From Candidatus Omnitrophica bacterium CG02_land_8_20_14_3_00__42_8 (GTDB taxonomy: Bacteria > Omnitrophota > Gorgyraeia > Gorgyraeales > Gorgyraeaceae), in the NCBI GenBank assembly GCA_002780805.1, contig PEUD01000002.1, positions 1 through 26,721 on the forward strand: DNA of 26,721 nucleotides, in the 5' to 3' direction. Positions 17,032 through 25,426 of this stretch are shown here, one piece after another. The notes under the pieces were generated by a model, which did not search any database, was not told where the DNA came from, and saw only the letters and a list, made by a program, of their open reading frames with translations. The position numbers and the translations under genes are program-made. Each line of letters begins with the position of its first letter. The stretch's first letter is position 1.

Positions 17032-18481
17032 GTAACGACCTGTATAAATCCCGCACTAATTTTATTGCTACGCCGCGAAACTGCGTAGCAAGCATTTTAA
17101 AAAGCCTTATTGGATTATTAAGATTATACTTGATGAAATAAAACAGGTTTATAGGCAGCACGGTTGATATCCTTGCTTTCATATACAGCCTTTCGAATCT
17201 TTTATGAGGCATGTCGGCATAATTAAAATTGAAGCCCTCAGGATCTCCTATGACGTCCCAGCTTGGAACCTGCATGCTTTTTTCCTTTAGCATCTTATAA
17301 ACCGAAGTCCCGGGCAAAGGCATAAACAGATTAAGGCTTATTGTGTTAGGGCGGACTTTCCATAAAAATTTTAACGTTTTATTGAAGTCTTCTTCTGTCT
17401 CCCCGGGGTAACCCGTAATAATATTGCCCTGAAATCTTAAGCCTGAGCTTCTGGTAATCCTAGCTGCCTGTATATTTTTCTCAACCTTAACATTTTTTCC
17501 CATTAGATCCAGTATTCTCTGCGATCCGGATTCAAAGCCGTATTCAACCTGCACGCATCCGGAATCCTTCATCATATCCAGCAATTCCCTGTCAACAATA
17601 TTAGTCCTTAACTGGGCAAACCATTTGATCTTTTTATTAAACTTGTTCTCCTTGAACAGCTCCATAAATTTTTGCGCGCGCGCCTTATCACTCAGAAACA
17701 TATCCTCCGCAAAATAAAGGCCTTCTATGGCATACATATCTATAAGCGTTCTTATTTCCTGCATAACGCGCTGGGGTGAATGAAAACGGACTTTTCTGCC
17801 GTAAAATAAAGGCCCTGCGCAGAAATTGCACTGGTAAGGGCACCCCCTGGCAGTAAATATGGATGTAGAGCGCAGGTTAAGGTTTCTGCTTATATACCTG
17901 CTTGGCCTGGTATAAAACTTCATATCCAATAAATGCCTTGCAGGCAAAGGCAGAGAATCCATGTCCTGAAATAGCGGCCTGTCTGCGTTACTGAATATCT
18001 GCCCTTTATCTCTGTAGGTTAACCCCGATATCAGATCAAAAGGCATGCCGCTTGCCAGATCAAGCATTGTAAATTCGCCTTCGCCTCTTACAACCCCATC
18101 AATATAATCGCAATCCTTCAATGTTGATTCAGGCTCTGCTGTAACATGCGGCCCGCCTGTAATTACTATTCTTTTCGGGTTATGCGATTTTACTATTTTG
18201 GCAACATAAAAAACATCCGATATTGTAGGAGTCGTGCCGCCTATACCAACAATATCCGAATTGATGCTTTCTATGGCTGCCTCTGTCTCTCTGTCAGCCC
18301 TGTCAAAATCCATGCTGTTTTTTCTAAGCAAGGCGTCTCTGTCAATTATATTGACCTTATGGCCGTTTTTTTCCAGGACTGCCGCAATATAAGCAAGGCC
18401 CAAAGGCGGCCAGTACTGCTTATTTTCATCTATAAGGCTTCTTGACCTTGATAATAAAGGGTATATTAAAGATACATTCAT
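17024..18481 (-). CDS. B12-binding-type radical SAM protein (copy 2)
   Basis: 485 residues. The B12-type Rossmann domain (1-150) shows PPLGLAYIAAVLEKNGH (25-41), TGGPHVTAEPE (108-118) and RGEGEF (132-137). The radical SAM domain has C214, C218 and C221 in ARGCPYQCNFC, then EYGFESGS and ITGYPGETEEDF. The DxHxxG histidine motif is missing. About 90 C-terminal residues are basic and aromatic, which could favour membrane association. The gene shares one base (TAATG) with the upstream GT39-like membrane protein, tight coupling that points to a shared pathway. Possible roles are radical methylation or rearrangement of a lipid or sugar. The precise reaction is not known. Confidence 0.88.
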   Translation of the reverse strand: MNVSLIYPLLSRSRSLIDENKQYWPPLGLAYIAAVLEKNGHKVNIIDRDALLRKNSMDFDRADRETEAAIESINSDIVGIGGTTPTISDVFYVAKIVKSHNPKRIVITGGPHVTAEPESTLKDCDYIDGVVRGEGEFTMLDLASGMPFDLISGLTYRDKGQIFSNADRPLFQDMDSLPLPARHLLDMKFYTRPSRYISRNLNLRSTSIFTARGCPYQCNFCAGPLFYGRKVRFHSPQRVMQEIRTLIDMYAIEGLYFAEDMFLSDKARAQKFMELFKENKFNKKIKWFAQLRTNIVDRELLDMMKDSGCVQVEYGFESGSQRILDLMGKNVKVEKNIQAARITRSSGLRFQGNIITGYPGETEEDFNKTLKFLWKVRPNTISLNLFMPLPGTSVYKMLKEKSMQVPSWDVIGDPEGFNFNYADMPHKRFERLYMKARISTVLPINLFYFIKYNLNNPIRLFKMLATQFRGVAIKLVRDLYRSLHE

Positions 18482-19806
18482 TAAGGCGTTTTCTCTTTTC
18501 CTGTTTTAAAACTTAACCCTGCCCCTATTAATATAAAAATAAAGGGCAGGACCATTGACCTGTGCCTGAATAAAGTCCCTACGTTGCCTTCTATAAAAGC
18601 AAAAATCAGCATCATCACAAATATGTATGCAATTATTGCCCCGCCTTCTTTCATCTTATACTTCATAATAAAATACCATCCTGAAAACATGGCAGGCAGT
18701 AAAATATAATATAACAGCATTTCCGGCATAGCCATTATTTGAATCATGCTCGAGATCTCCCACGGAAAAGGAGCCAGCCATGCTATCAACAGCGCTATTG
18801 GTAAAAATACTCCCACATCCGCCGGATTTGTAAATTTCCAATTTTCAAGAAAAGCTGATCCGCCGTATGCCCTGTAACTGCGCATCTCAGATATCCAATC
18901 CAGCATCGAAAGGCTGCCAAAAGGCAGTATCTTTAGCAGGTACGCTTTCAGCACTGTAAAAAACATAAAAATTAGGAACAAAACCAGAATTATAAAAAAT
19001 ATGAATTCCGCCTTTCTGGTTTTCCACAGTGACAGTAAAAAAGACAGCGGAATTGAAATCGCGAAAAACGCAAAAAATAACAGCGATCTGAATTCCTTTA
19101 CGGCAAAGCTAAACGCTATAAACAAGGCAATCAGGTAAAATCTGAACTGTATTTTTAACTGCAGCGCGCTCCATATTAAAACAACAATCAAAAATACGGA
19201 GATGGGTTCTTTAAGATTTTGCACAGACCAGAAAAATAAGGACGGCCAAAATGCCGTTAAAACAGAGGCATACCTTGCGGCCTTTTTGCTGAAAACCTGC
19301 TCTGTTATGAAAAACACAATTACAGCCGTAAGGGAACCTGCCAAACAGTTGATAAGTATCAAAGACATGGGATTCACGCCTGCAAAATAGTAAACTATGG
19401 CATTCCAGAAATCATAACTGCCCACTGTTCCGCTGGCATTAGAAATATCGCTTATTAAATAATTACTGATATAGTCAATATCGTGTATTCCTATTAACCA
19501 CATCCGCAGTATTTTGTAACCATTCTCGGCATAGGGCTGGCCGTCGCCTAATAAACCGTTTCCGTTTAATAAAAAAACAAAATTATACAATAAAAAAGCT
19601 GCTATTATTCTGGTTAAAAATGCCATGATAAAAACGCCTGACAAAAAAATGTAATCTTTCAATTTTTCCTGTTTATGCATGGATAAAAATACGCCTATAA
19701 AAAATCCAAAAATTATAATAAAAACAGGGAAAATATAAGGCCACGGCAAACACATTAAAGCAGCCGATATCACGGCAATAATAAGGAAAACAAGATTTTT
19801 ATTCAT
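18481..19806 (-). CDS. GT39/ArnT-like integral membrane glycosyltransferase
   Basis: 441 residues with roughly eleven hydrophobic segments. After a first membrane block comes LTRIIAAFLLYNF (64-76) and an outer loop with GDGQPYAENGY (87-97). D88 sits where GT39/GT-C enzymes place their catalytic acid. The stretch NCLAGSLTAVIVFFITEQVF (153-172) and the later FWSVQNLKEP (192-201) also resemble GT39/PMT-2 proteins. Such enzymes transfer a sugar from a polyprenyl-phosphate donor to an acceptor on the outer membrane face. The family match is recognisable but divergent, and it could instead be an uncharacterised GT-C. It sits 4 bases downstream of a second, fused GT39. Confidence 0.72.
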   Translation of the reverse strand: MNKNLVFLIIAVISAALMCLPWPYIFPVFIIIFGFFIGVFLSMHKQEKLKDYIFLSGVFIMAFLTRIIAAFLLYNFVFLLNGNGLLGDGQPYAENGYKILRMWLIGIHDIDYISNYLISDISNASGTVGSYDFWNAIVYYFAGVNPMSLILINCLAGSLTAVIVFFITEQVFSKKAARYASVLTAFWPSLFFWSVQNLKEPISVFLIVVLIWSALQLKIQFRFYLIALFIAFSFAVKEFRSLLFFAFFAISIPLSFLLSLWKTRKAEFIFFIILVLFLIFMFFTVLKAYLLKILPFGSLSMLDWISEMRSYRAYGGSAFLENWKFTNPADVGVFLPIALLIAWLAPFPWEISSMIQIMAMPEMLLYYILLPAMFSGWYFIMKYKMKEGGAIIAYIFVMMLIFAFIEGNVGTLFRHRSMVLPFIFILIGAGLSFKTGKEKTP

Positions 19807-19810
19807 TTTT

Positions 19811-22129
19811 CTAGAAATATCTGTGTTTTATAAAATCTAAATAACAAGCCAAGTAATCAAATTTTTCACTACAATAAAGGCATGGCTGACCAATTTTTTT
19901 GAACCGCTTATTAATAATATCGTCCATTATTTGGCGCCTTTTTTCGGATTTCCACAGATCGTAAATTGAATTCTTTAATACATTTCCGTATGTCAATCTT
20001 GTGTTATAATCCAAACAGCAGATATAAACATCACCTTCTGTTGATATAAACATCTTGTCAAAAAAGGCCTCCCCAAGAATACCTGAAGGGCAGCTTATGC
20101 GCCTCTTTTCTTTTGCCTGGTTGTTCCAGCTGTAAAACCATATGATTTCGTCGATACAATCATAGGCCGATAGAAAATCCTTCCAATATTGAATAACCTG
20201 AGGGGAATCGTACGGCGCGTTAATTTTTTTATTTTTTCTTAAATTCATATATCTTTTCGGAGAAAGTATTTCTATGCATACCTGGCAGCTGCTGCCTGCT
20301 TTATTCCTTGCAGATATAAAATCGTGCAGATTTACCTTTACCTTGTTGAAATTAAGCCCGGGCTTACTGTGCCTGTATGTCTCTTCTGAGGCGCCGTCTA
20401 TATTCAGGGTCAGCTTTGACAGGTTGTGCTTAATCAGGAATTCTGAAACATCCCTGTCTACATTCATCATATTGGTATAAAGCACAAGCTTTGCCAAAGG
20501 CAGCCTCTCGCGCGTATATTCAATAATATTTTTAAAATCCGGGTTTAGCAGCGCGTCCCCGTTTTCTCCGAAATTAATGCTGCCTGAAAATTCGTGGCCT
20601 GCCAACTCATCAACCACCTTCTTTACAACTCTCATTGGCATAAATCTTTCCTTACCTGATAAATCTTTTTTATACGGCACAGGGCAAAAAATGCAGTTAG
20701 CCTGGCATTCCCTGCTAAGCATGAAACCGATAAACTTAAACGGCAGATTCATCTTCCTGTTGTATATGCGCTTATTTGACAGCATTAATGCCGGCTCCCA
20801 TGACTTGGCGATACTTTTAATAACATGGTATTTTTTACTGCCCTTCAGCTCGCATTCATAAAACTTCATAAATTGACTGATAATCCTGGCCGGGTTTAAA
20901 ATGTTTACGCCTACTGCTGAAAAAATCAAAATCAAAGGCATAATCGGAACCTGGTACCTCACCTCTCCAAAAAATATCGTATGTATGCCCGCAACATAAA
21001 AAATAGGCAAAAGAACAGGAAGCAGGGTCTTCAGCTTGGCGCGCGATACAAACATCCCCACACCTGCCAGCGCCAGCAAAAACAGGCTTATAATCAAAAG
21101 CAGAATCTTTACTGCCAATACCCCAAACTCTTTTTTTGAAATTACTCCGGCAAAACTGTCCCTGGTCATATAAAATGCGCTTGAATAGCTGCCTATTAAA
21201 AACCTGCCCAGATGTTCCGCGCACAATCGCATATATATAAAAGGGTGTTGGCTTACATTTCTTAACCCCTCTTTAAAAAGCGCCTTATCCAAAAATATAT
21301 GGGATTCGGCTTTATTTAGGTCTAAATCCTTTACCAGGCTTTTAACCGGTTCATATTCTGACAGATTATCCCATTCCAGAAAACGGGCAGGATGGGAATC
21401 TTTCCAAAAAGTGCTGCCTGTGCCTGTAGCCACAGGCACAACTGATTTAAATCTGAAGTGGTTACGCATTGTCCAGGGAAAGATAACCAAAACCGCAGCT
21501 ATGGCGGCTATTAAACTATACAGGCCTATCTTTTTCTTATAACGGTAAGCCAGCGCCAAAAGAAGAGGAAAAATAACTACCAACAGCAGCATTTCCTGGC
21601 GGCACAAAACCAGCAGCCCGAGAAATATGCCGAACAAAATGTAAAAAATCAACGCATCTTTGCGCAAGGCAGTAACCAGAAAATAAAGCGCCGTTAAAAC
21701 CAGAAAACCGGAGATTGTTTCGGTTAAAATAAGGCCGCTGTAAAAAATGAGCGCCGGGTGCAAAACCGATAACACCGATGCGCGCAATGCGATTTTATGA
21801 TCTATTAACTGCTTCGTTATTACATATATCAAAATACAGCAGAAAGCGCCTATAATCGCCTGAAAAATCCTTATAATAAGATAGTTATGACCGAAGGAAT
21901 AATAAAAAAAAGCCAACGTAAACGGGTACAGCGGCGGCCTGTGCGCAGTCAAAGACCCGTCCGGATGGGAAAAACCCTTTCCGTCGGCAATCTGGCTAGC
22001 CAGATTATCATAATCTATGGCATCGGTTGTTATGGGAACCTGGGGCAGATATATTACATACCCAAGGCGCAGTATCAACGCCGCTAAAAATATTAAAAAT
22101 AAAAGATTTCTGGGTTTAATGTTTGACAT
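19811..22129 (-). CDS. GT39/ArnT-like membrane glycosyltransferase fused to a radical SAM/SPASM enzyme
   Basis: 772 residues from the ATG at 22129. Residues 1-412 form a GT39-type GT-C enzyme: about eleven membrane segments, a likely catalytic D36 in TTDAIDYDN, and HRPPLYPF (63-70). Such enzymes use polyprenyl-phosphate sugars outside the membrane. A lysine-rich linker (413-460) follows the last helix, so the remainder is predicted to be cytoplasmic. Residues 465-772 are a full radical SAM enzyme with C475, C479 and C482 in RECQANCIFC, then NFGENGDALLNPDF, LNIDGASEETY, and a SPASM-like C-terminal cluster domain (C680, C704, C705, C750, C753, C762). The frame is continuous with no stop at the junction. 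The ATG with AAGGA upstream is preferred to a TTG at 22153. I know of no standard family with this layout. Confidence 0.85.
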   Translation of the reverse strand: MSNIKPRNLLFLIFLAALILRLGYVIYLPQVPITTDAIDYDNLASQIADGKGFSHPDGSLTAHRPPLYPFTLAFFYYSFGHNYLIIRIFQAIIGAFCCILIYVITKQLIDHKIALRASVLSVLHPALIFYSGLILTETISGFLVLTALYFLVTALRKDALIFYILFGIFLGLLVLCRQEMLLLVVIFPLLLALAYRYKKKIGLYSLIAAIAAVLVIFPWTMRNHFRFKSVVPVATGTGSTFWKDSHPARFLEWDNLSEYEPVKSLVKDLDLNKAESHIFLDKALFKEGLRNVSQHPFIYMRLCAEHLGRFLIGSYSSAFYMTRDSFAGVISKKEFGVLAVKILLLIISLFLLALAGVGMFVSRAKLKTLLPVLLPIFYVAGIHTIFFGEVRYQVPIMPLILIFSAVGVNILNPARIISQFMKFYECELKGSKKYHVIKSIAKSWEPALMLSNKRIYNRKMNLPFKFIGFMLSRECQANCIFCPVPYKKDLSGKERFMPMRVVKKVVDELAGHEFSGSINFGENGDALLNPDFKNIIEYTRERLPLAKLVLYTNMMNVDRDVSEFLIKHNLSKLTLNIDGASEETYRHSKPGLNFNKVKVNLHDFISARNKAGSSCQVCIEILSPKRYMNLRKNKKINAPYDSPQVIQYWKDFLSAYDCIDEIIWFYSWNNQAKEKRRISCPSGILGEAFFDKMFISTEGDVYICCLDYNTRLTYGNVLKNSIYDLWKSEKRRQIMDDIINKRFKKIGQPCLYCSEKFDYLACYLDFIKHRYF

Positions 22130-22997
22130 ATTTCCTTTTATTACTTGCAACAACCAGAATATTGGCTGATAAAATATCCCGTAAAAACGGAATTTTCAAG
22201 ATCGCGGACTCAAAAGAAACCCGCAAAAAATTCAATCTGCTGATAAACCTGTTGCCGAAAGGAAGATAAAATTCGTCATTTTTGTAAAAAAAGTTTATTT
22301 TGCGAAACCCGATATCCCGGCACAATTTTCTTGCTTGAAAAGGCGTAATCTCGCCGATATGGCTTGCGGTCAAAAAAACAGTTTCCATAGATACTTTGTC
22401 ATTAAAAAATATCTTCCTTAATGCCTCGTTAAGCTTCTGATTTATAACAAAAATTTTATTCGGCGTGTATGCTACAAATACCCCTGCCTGCTTTAATACA
22501 TAACCAATTCCCTGCCTTATGCTTTTCTTCTGATTTTTGGTCAAATGCTCTAAAAAATCGGCTGATATAATTTTATCAAAAGAACCTTCCCTGAAAGGCA
22601 ATGACGCGGCATCGGCGCATACAAAATACCTGCGCCCGTTTGAACTATCCGGAAATTGTTGATTTATTTTTTTTGCCACCTTAAGCGACTCCAGCGAATA
22701 ATCAAGCCCTATACATAAACCGGTATGCTTTGCGCAGTTAAAAGTAAACGTCCCTATGCCGCACCCTAAGTCCAGAACGCGCTCTCCTTTTTTAAGGACT
22801 GCGGCAGCGAGAATCCTGTCTACCCTGTGCCTGGAACATTCTCCGTCAGATGCATAATAATCAGCTATTTGTTTTTCTATAGGTATACACAAAGCCACTT
22901 TATCATGAAATGTCTTGTTAAAAATATCAGCAGGTATAGTATCGCGCCTATCATACAGATCTTTCAACATCCAGGCTATATCCTTATTTGTCTGCAT
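22116..22997 (-). CDS. Class I SAM-dependent methyltransferase
   Basis: 293 residues. After about 70 helical N-terminal residues comes motif I, RVLDLGCGIGTF (73-84), then the acidic IGLDYS after it, YFVCADAASLPF and IISADFLEHL, the usual order of a Rossmann methyltransferase. The C-terminal third is basic and hydrophobic and may contact the membrane or a lipid-linked substrate. The start is well supported: AAGGA lies five bases before the ATG inside the upstream GT2 gene (14-base overlap). It overlaps the GT39-radical SAM fusion start by 14 bases. The substrate is not known; a lipid-linked sugar is a guess from context. Confidence 0.86.
   Translation of the reverse strand: MQTNKDIAWMLKDLYDRRDTIPADIFNKTFHDKVALCIPIEKQIADYYASDGECSRHRVDRILAAAVLKKGERVLDLGCGIGTFTFNCAKHTGLCIGLDYSLESLKVAKKINQQFPDSSNGRRYFVCADAASLPFREGSFDKIISADFLEHLTKNQKKSIRQGIGYVLKQAGVFVAYTPNKIFVINQKLNEALRKIFFNDKVSMETVFLTASHIGEITPFQARKLCRDIGFRKINFFYKNDEFYLPFGNRFISRLNFLRVSFESAILKIPFLRDILSANILVVASNKRKYVKH
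22133..22137 (-). promoter_or_regulatory. Possible Shine-Dalgarno site of the GT39-radical SAM fusion
   Basis: AAGGA on the coding strand, only 3 bases before the ATG at 22129. The spacing is short, but it favours that ATG over the TTG at 22153. Confidence 0.5.
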
Positions 22998-24081
22998 TTT
23001 TGTCCTTAAGACCTATCAGGCTTATAAAAAACGACGCCATCACTACCTGTATGCCAAACACCATCAATATAAAGCTGGATAGAAAAAGCTTGGCATCGGC
23101 ATATTCATATGCCTTGCTAAAATTCAAGCCTATCCCTGCCGCAAACAACAGAAAACCCAGCAGGATTCCCTGCTCTAATTTACAATATCTGTAAAACCGC
23201 TTAAAAAACGCTGTCTTAAGCGTATAGCCCTCTGTAAAGGAATATTCGCTGGCAAAAAGCCATAAAATCAATATCTGAAATCCCAAAATTATCCCCAGGC
23301 CACCCAGGCTTATCAATTTAAAATTGTCGCTTAACCCAAAAATGGAAACGCCTAAAATAAAAAGCGCCAACCCAGGCAGCAAAAAAAGATAATTGGGACA
23401 GAATAAAAGTATAAACCTCAAGCTGCGCCACCCGTCAAGAAAAGTCCTTAGCTTGGATTCGCCCTGCCTGGCATCCAGGGTAATGGGTATTTCCGCGCGT
23501 TTTAAATTAAGTAAAGATGACTTTATGACCAGCTCCAGGCAAAATTCCATACCTCTGCTTAAGGGATTAATTTTTTTATAAGCCTCTTTTGTAAACGCCT
23601 TAAAACCGCAATATACATCGGAAAAACGCGCTTTAAACACAAAACCTATAAGCCATGTCAGCCCCGGGTTGCCTATATACTGATGCAGCCACGGCATAGC
23701 GCCTTTTGCTATATGCCCCTTAAACCGGCTGCCGCTTACAAATTCAAACCCGTTGCGCAGCTTTTCTACGAATTTTCCGATTTCCGAAAAATTATAGGTA
23801 TCATCAGAATCGCCTATTATTATAAATTTGCCTTTTGCCTCTTCTATACCCTTCAGGTATGCGCTGCCATACCCTTTTATCGGCTGATTAACTATTCTGG
23901 CGCCTTCCTTCCTGGCCATCTCAATAGAATTATCGCTTGACCCATTATCAGCAACAATAACCTCTCCGCTGATCCCAAGCTTTTCCAGGGCCTGACTTGC
24001 CTTCCTGACGCATATGCCTACGGTTTTCTCTTCATTTAAACACGGCATCACCACCGATACTTCAATGTTATTTTGTTCCAT
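22984..24081 (-). CDS. Glycosyltransferase family 2, polyprenyl-phosphate sugar synthase-like with membrane tail
   Basis: 365 residues. The GT-A domain (1-215) opens with VSVVMPCLNEEKTVG (8-22) and has VIVADNGSSDNS (41-52), NQPIKGYGSAYLKG (65-78), the DxD in GDSDDTYNF (90-98), VSGSRFKG and DVYCGFKAF. The C-terminal part holds about four membrane helices (near 219-246, 256-277, 302-320, 334-357). DPM1/GtrB-type enzymes with such tails transfer hexose to polyprenyl phosphate on the cytoplasmic face, and the tail is thought to help present or anchor the lipid. This makes it a natural donor supplier for the GT39 proteins just downstream. GAGGGG lies 8 bases before the ATG. Confidence 0.9.
   Translation of the reverse strand: MEQNNIEVSVVMPCLNEEKTVGICVRKASQALEKLGISGEVIVADNGSSDNSIEMARKEGARIVNQPIKGYGSAYLKGIEEAKGKFIIIGDSDDTYNFSEIGKFVEKLRNGFEFVSGSRFKGHIAKGAMPWLHQYIGNPGLTWLIGFVFKARFSDVYCGFKAFTKEAYKKINPLSRGMEFCLELVIKSSLLNLKRAEIPITLDARQGESKLRTFLDGWRSLRFILLFCPNYLFLLPGLALFILGVSIFGLSDNFKLISLGGLGIILGFQILILWLFASEYSFTEGYTLKTAFFKRFYRYCKLEQGILLGFLLFAAGIGLNFSKAYEYADAKLFLSSFILMVFGIQVVMASFFISLIGLKDKNADK
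23003..23007 (-). promoter_or_regulatory. Shine-Dalgarno site that fixes the methyltransferase start
   Basis: AAGGA on the coding strand with 5 bases to the ATG at 22997, inside the 3' end of the GT2 gene. Confidence 0.75.
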
Positions 24082-24082
24082 T

Positions 24083-25420
24083 TTATTTTCCCCTCGCTTG
24101 CAGTATTATTGCCAGTTTTTCCCTGATGCGCTGTATAAATCTTCTCATCTCAAGCATCCTGTAAAATTTGCGGTGCATGCTCCTAAGCTGTGCGCGCGAA
24201 AGGCGCTCTGATAATATTATGGCTTTTTCAAAGTTTTCCCTGAAATCCATCTTAAGGCACGACCAGTCCATTTCGTCTGAAACCAGGCCTCTTTTTTTGG
24301 CATAATCCCAGATAGGCGTCCCCGGAAATGGTGTCAGCACATAGACATCGGCATAATGCAGCTTATTTTTCTTTATAAAATTATACGTATCCATCATCGC
24401 GCGTTTTGTCTCAGTAGGATGGCCTATTACAAAACTGCCCACAACGCGTATGCCGGCGTTATTACACAGCCTGACTGCCCGGCGGTTATTCTCTACGCTC
24501 ACAGTCGCGCCCTTTAAATATTTCAACGACTCCGGATTGCCTGATTCCAAACCGCAAGTCACAAACTTTATTCCCATTTCTTTAAGTGCTGACACAATGT
24601 CCTCAGTAAGCAAGTTTGTCCTTATTGAAGCGCCAAATTCTACTTTTTTATCCAGCCCCTTTGATTTTATAAGCTCTTTGATTTTAAAAACTCTTTTTTT
24701 ATCCGCAATAAACAAATCATCCATAAAAAATATCTCTTTAACAGGGTAATTTTTAACCAGTTCCTCTATTTCAGAAACAACATATTCTGCGGAAAAAAAT
24801 CTGACGCGGTTAAAAAAGCGCGTAGAAGCGCAAAATACACAGTCATAAGGGCAGCCGCGCGAACTAAACACATAGGTTGTAGGCCCAATATCCATAAGAT
24901 CCCTTGCAGGCATAGGCAGATCATCCAGATTATTAATCAAAGGCCTTGAGACAGTTTGAACCAAACGGCCTTTATCCCGGAATATAATACCTTTTACTCC
25001 TGATAATACATTAACAGGCAGATCGCGATTCTCAAAATAAAGCTTTACCAGGTCAAAAAATGTTTCCTCGCCTTCCCCGAGAACGCCAACATCTGCTTCT
25101 GACGGCAATAAGTGAGGCAGCGAAGAAATATGTATGCCGCCCATAATTACCTTACAGCCTTTTTCTTTTGCCAGACGCGCATGACTCATTGCCAAATTAA
25201 AATTCTGCGATATCGTTGATATTCCTACAATATCCGGCTTAAAAGAATCTATCTGGCTTTCAATATCCTCATCTATAATCCTGCACTCTATATTAAGCTG
25301 GCCTGCGTTTTTCCTTAAGAAGCTGACGATATAGCCCAACCCAAGCGACGGATATTTGCAGAGCTTCATCTGCTGCTGATAGTCAAATGTATTTATAAAT
25401 AGAATTTTAATCGGCATCAT
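24083..25420 (-). CDS. B12-binding-type radical SAM protein (copy 3)
   Basis: 445 residues. The B12-type domain (1-150) has YPSLGLGYIVSFL (23-35), PDIVGISTIS (62-71), MGGIHISSLPHLL (93-105) and LGEGEETFFDLV (114-125). The radical SAM core has C190, C194 and C197 in SRGCPYDCVFC, followed by CGLESGN and IGHPTETK, where the two other copies read GFPGETEE or GYPGETEE. No DxHxxG motif is present. The C-terminus is strongly basic (RRFIQRIREK). It starts at an ATGATG doublet 6 bases after the GT4 stop; either ATG could be used. It is one base upstream of the DPM1-like GT2. Its reaction is unknown. Confidence 0.88.
   Translation of the reverse strand: MMPIKILFINTFDYQQQMKLCKYPSLGLGYIVSFLRKNAGQLNIECRIIDEDIESQIDSFKPDIVGISTISQNFNLAMSHARLAKEKGCKVIMGGIHISSLPHLLPSEADVGVLGEGEETFFDLVKLYFENRDLPVNVLSGVKGIIFRDKGRLVQTVSRPLINNLDDLPMPARDLMDIGPTTYVFSSRGCPYDCVFCASTRFFNRVRFFSAEYVVSEIEELVKNYPVKEIFFMDDLFIADKKRVFKIKELIKSKGLDKKVEFGASIRTNLLTEDIVSALKEMGIKFVTCGLESGNPESLKYLKGATVSVENNRRAVRLCNNAGIRVVGSFVIGHPTETKRAMMDTYNFIKKNKLHYADVYVLTPFPGTPIWDYAKKRGLVSDEMDWSCLKMDFRENFEKAIILSERLSRAQLRSMHRKFYRMLEMRRFIQRIREKLAIILQARGK
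24090..24095 (-). promoter_or_regulatory. Shine-Dalgarno site of the membrane-tailed GT2 gene
   Basis: GAGGGG on the coding strand, 8 bases before the ATG at 24081, within the last codons of the radical SAM gene. Confidence 0.7.
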
Positions 25421-25426
25421 AATGAA

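Noticed and set aside
20856..21224. Minus-strand 122-codon frame inside the GT39-radical SAM gene
   Set aside because: It is in another frame of a strongly conserved gene, with low-complexity composition and no recognisable motif.
19811..22129. Possibility that the GT39-radical SAM fusion is two genes with an internal start
   Set aside because: An in-frame ATG exists at 20869, but its nearest AGGA is too far upstream and no stop separates the domains. One fused protein is the simplest reading, though a shorter extra product cannot be ruled out.
22130..22153. N-terminal extension of the GT39-radical SAM gene from a TTG codon
   Set aside because: The ATG at 22129 has AAGGA before it and gives a 14-base overlap like other junctions; the TTG start would overlap by 38 bases.
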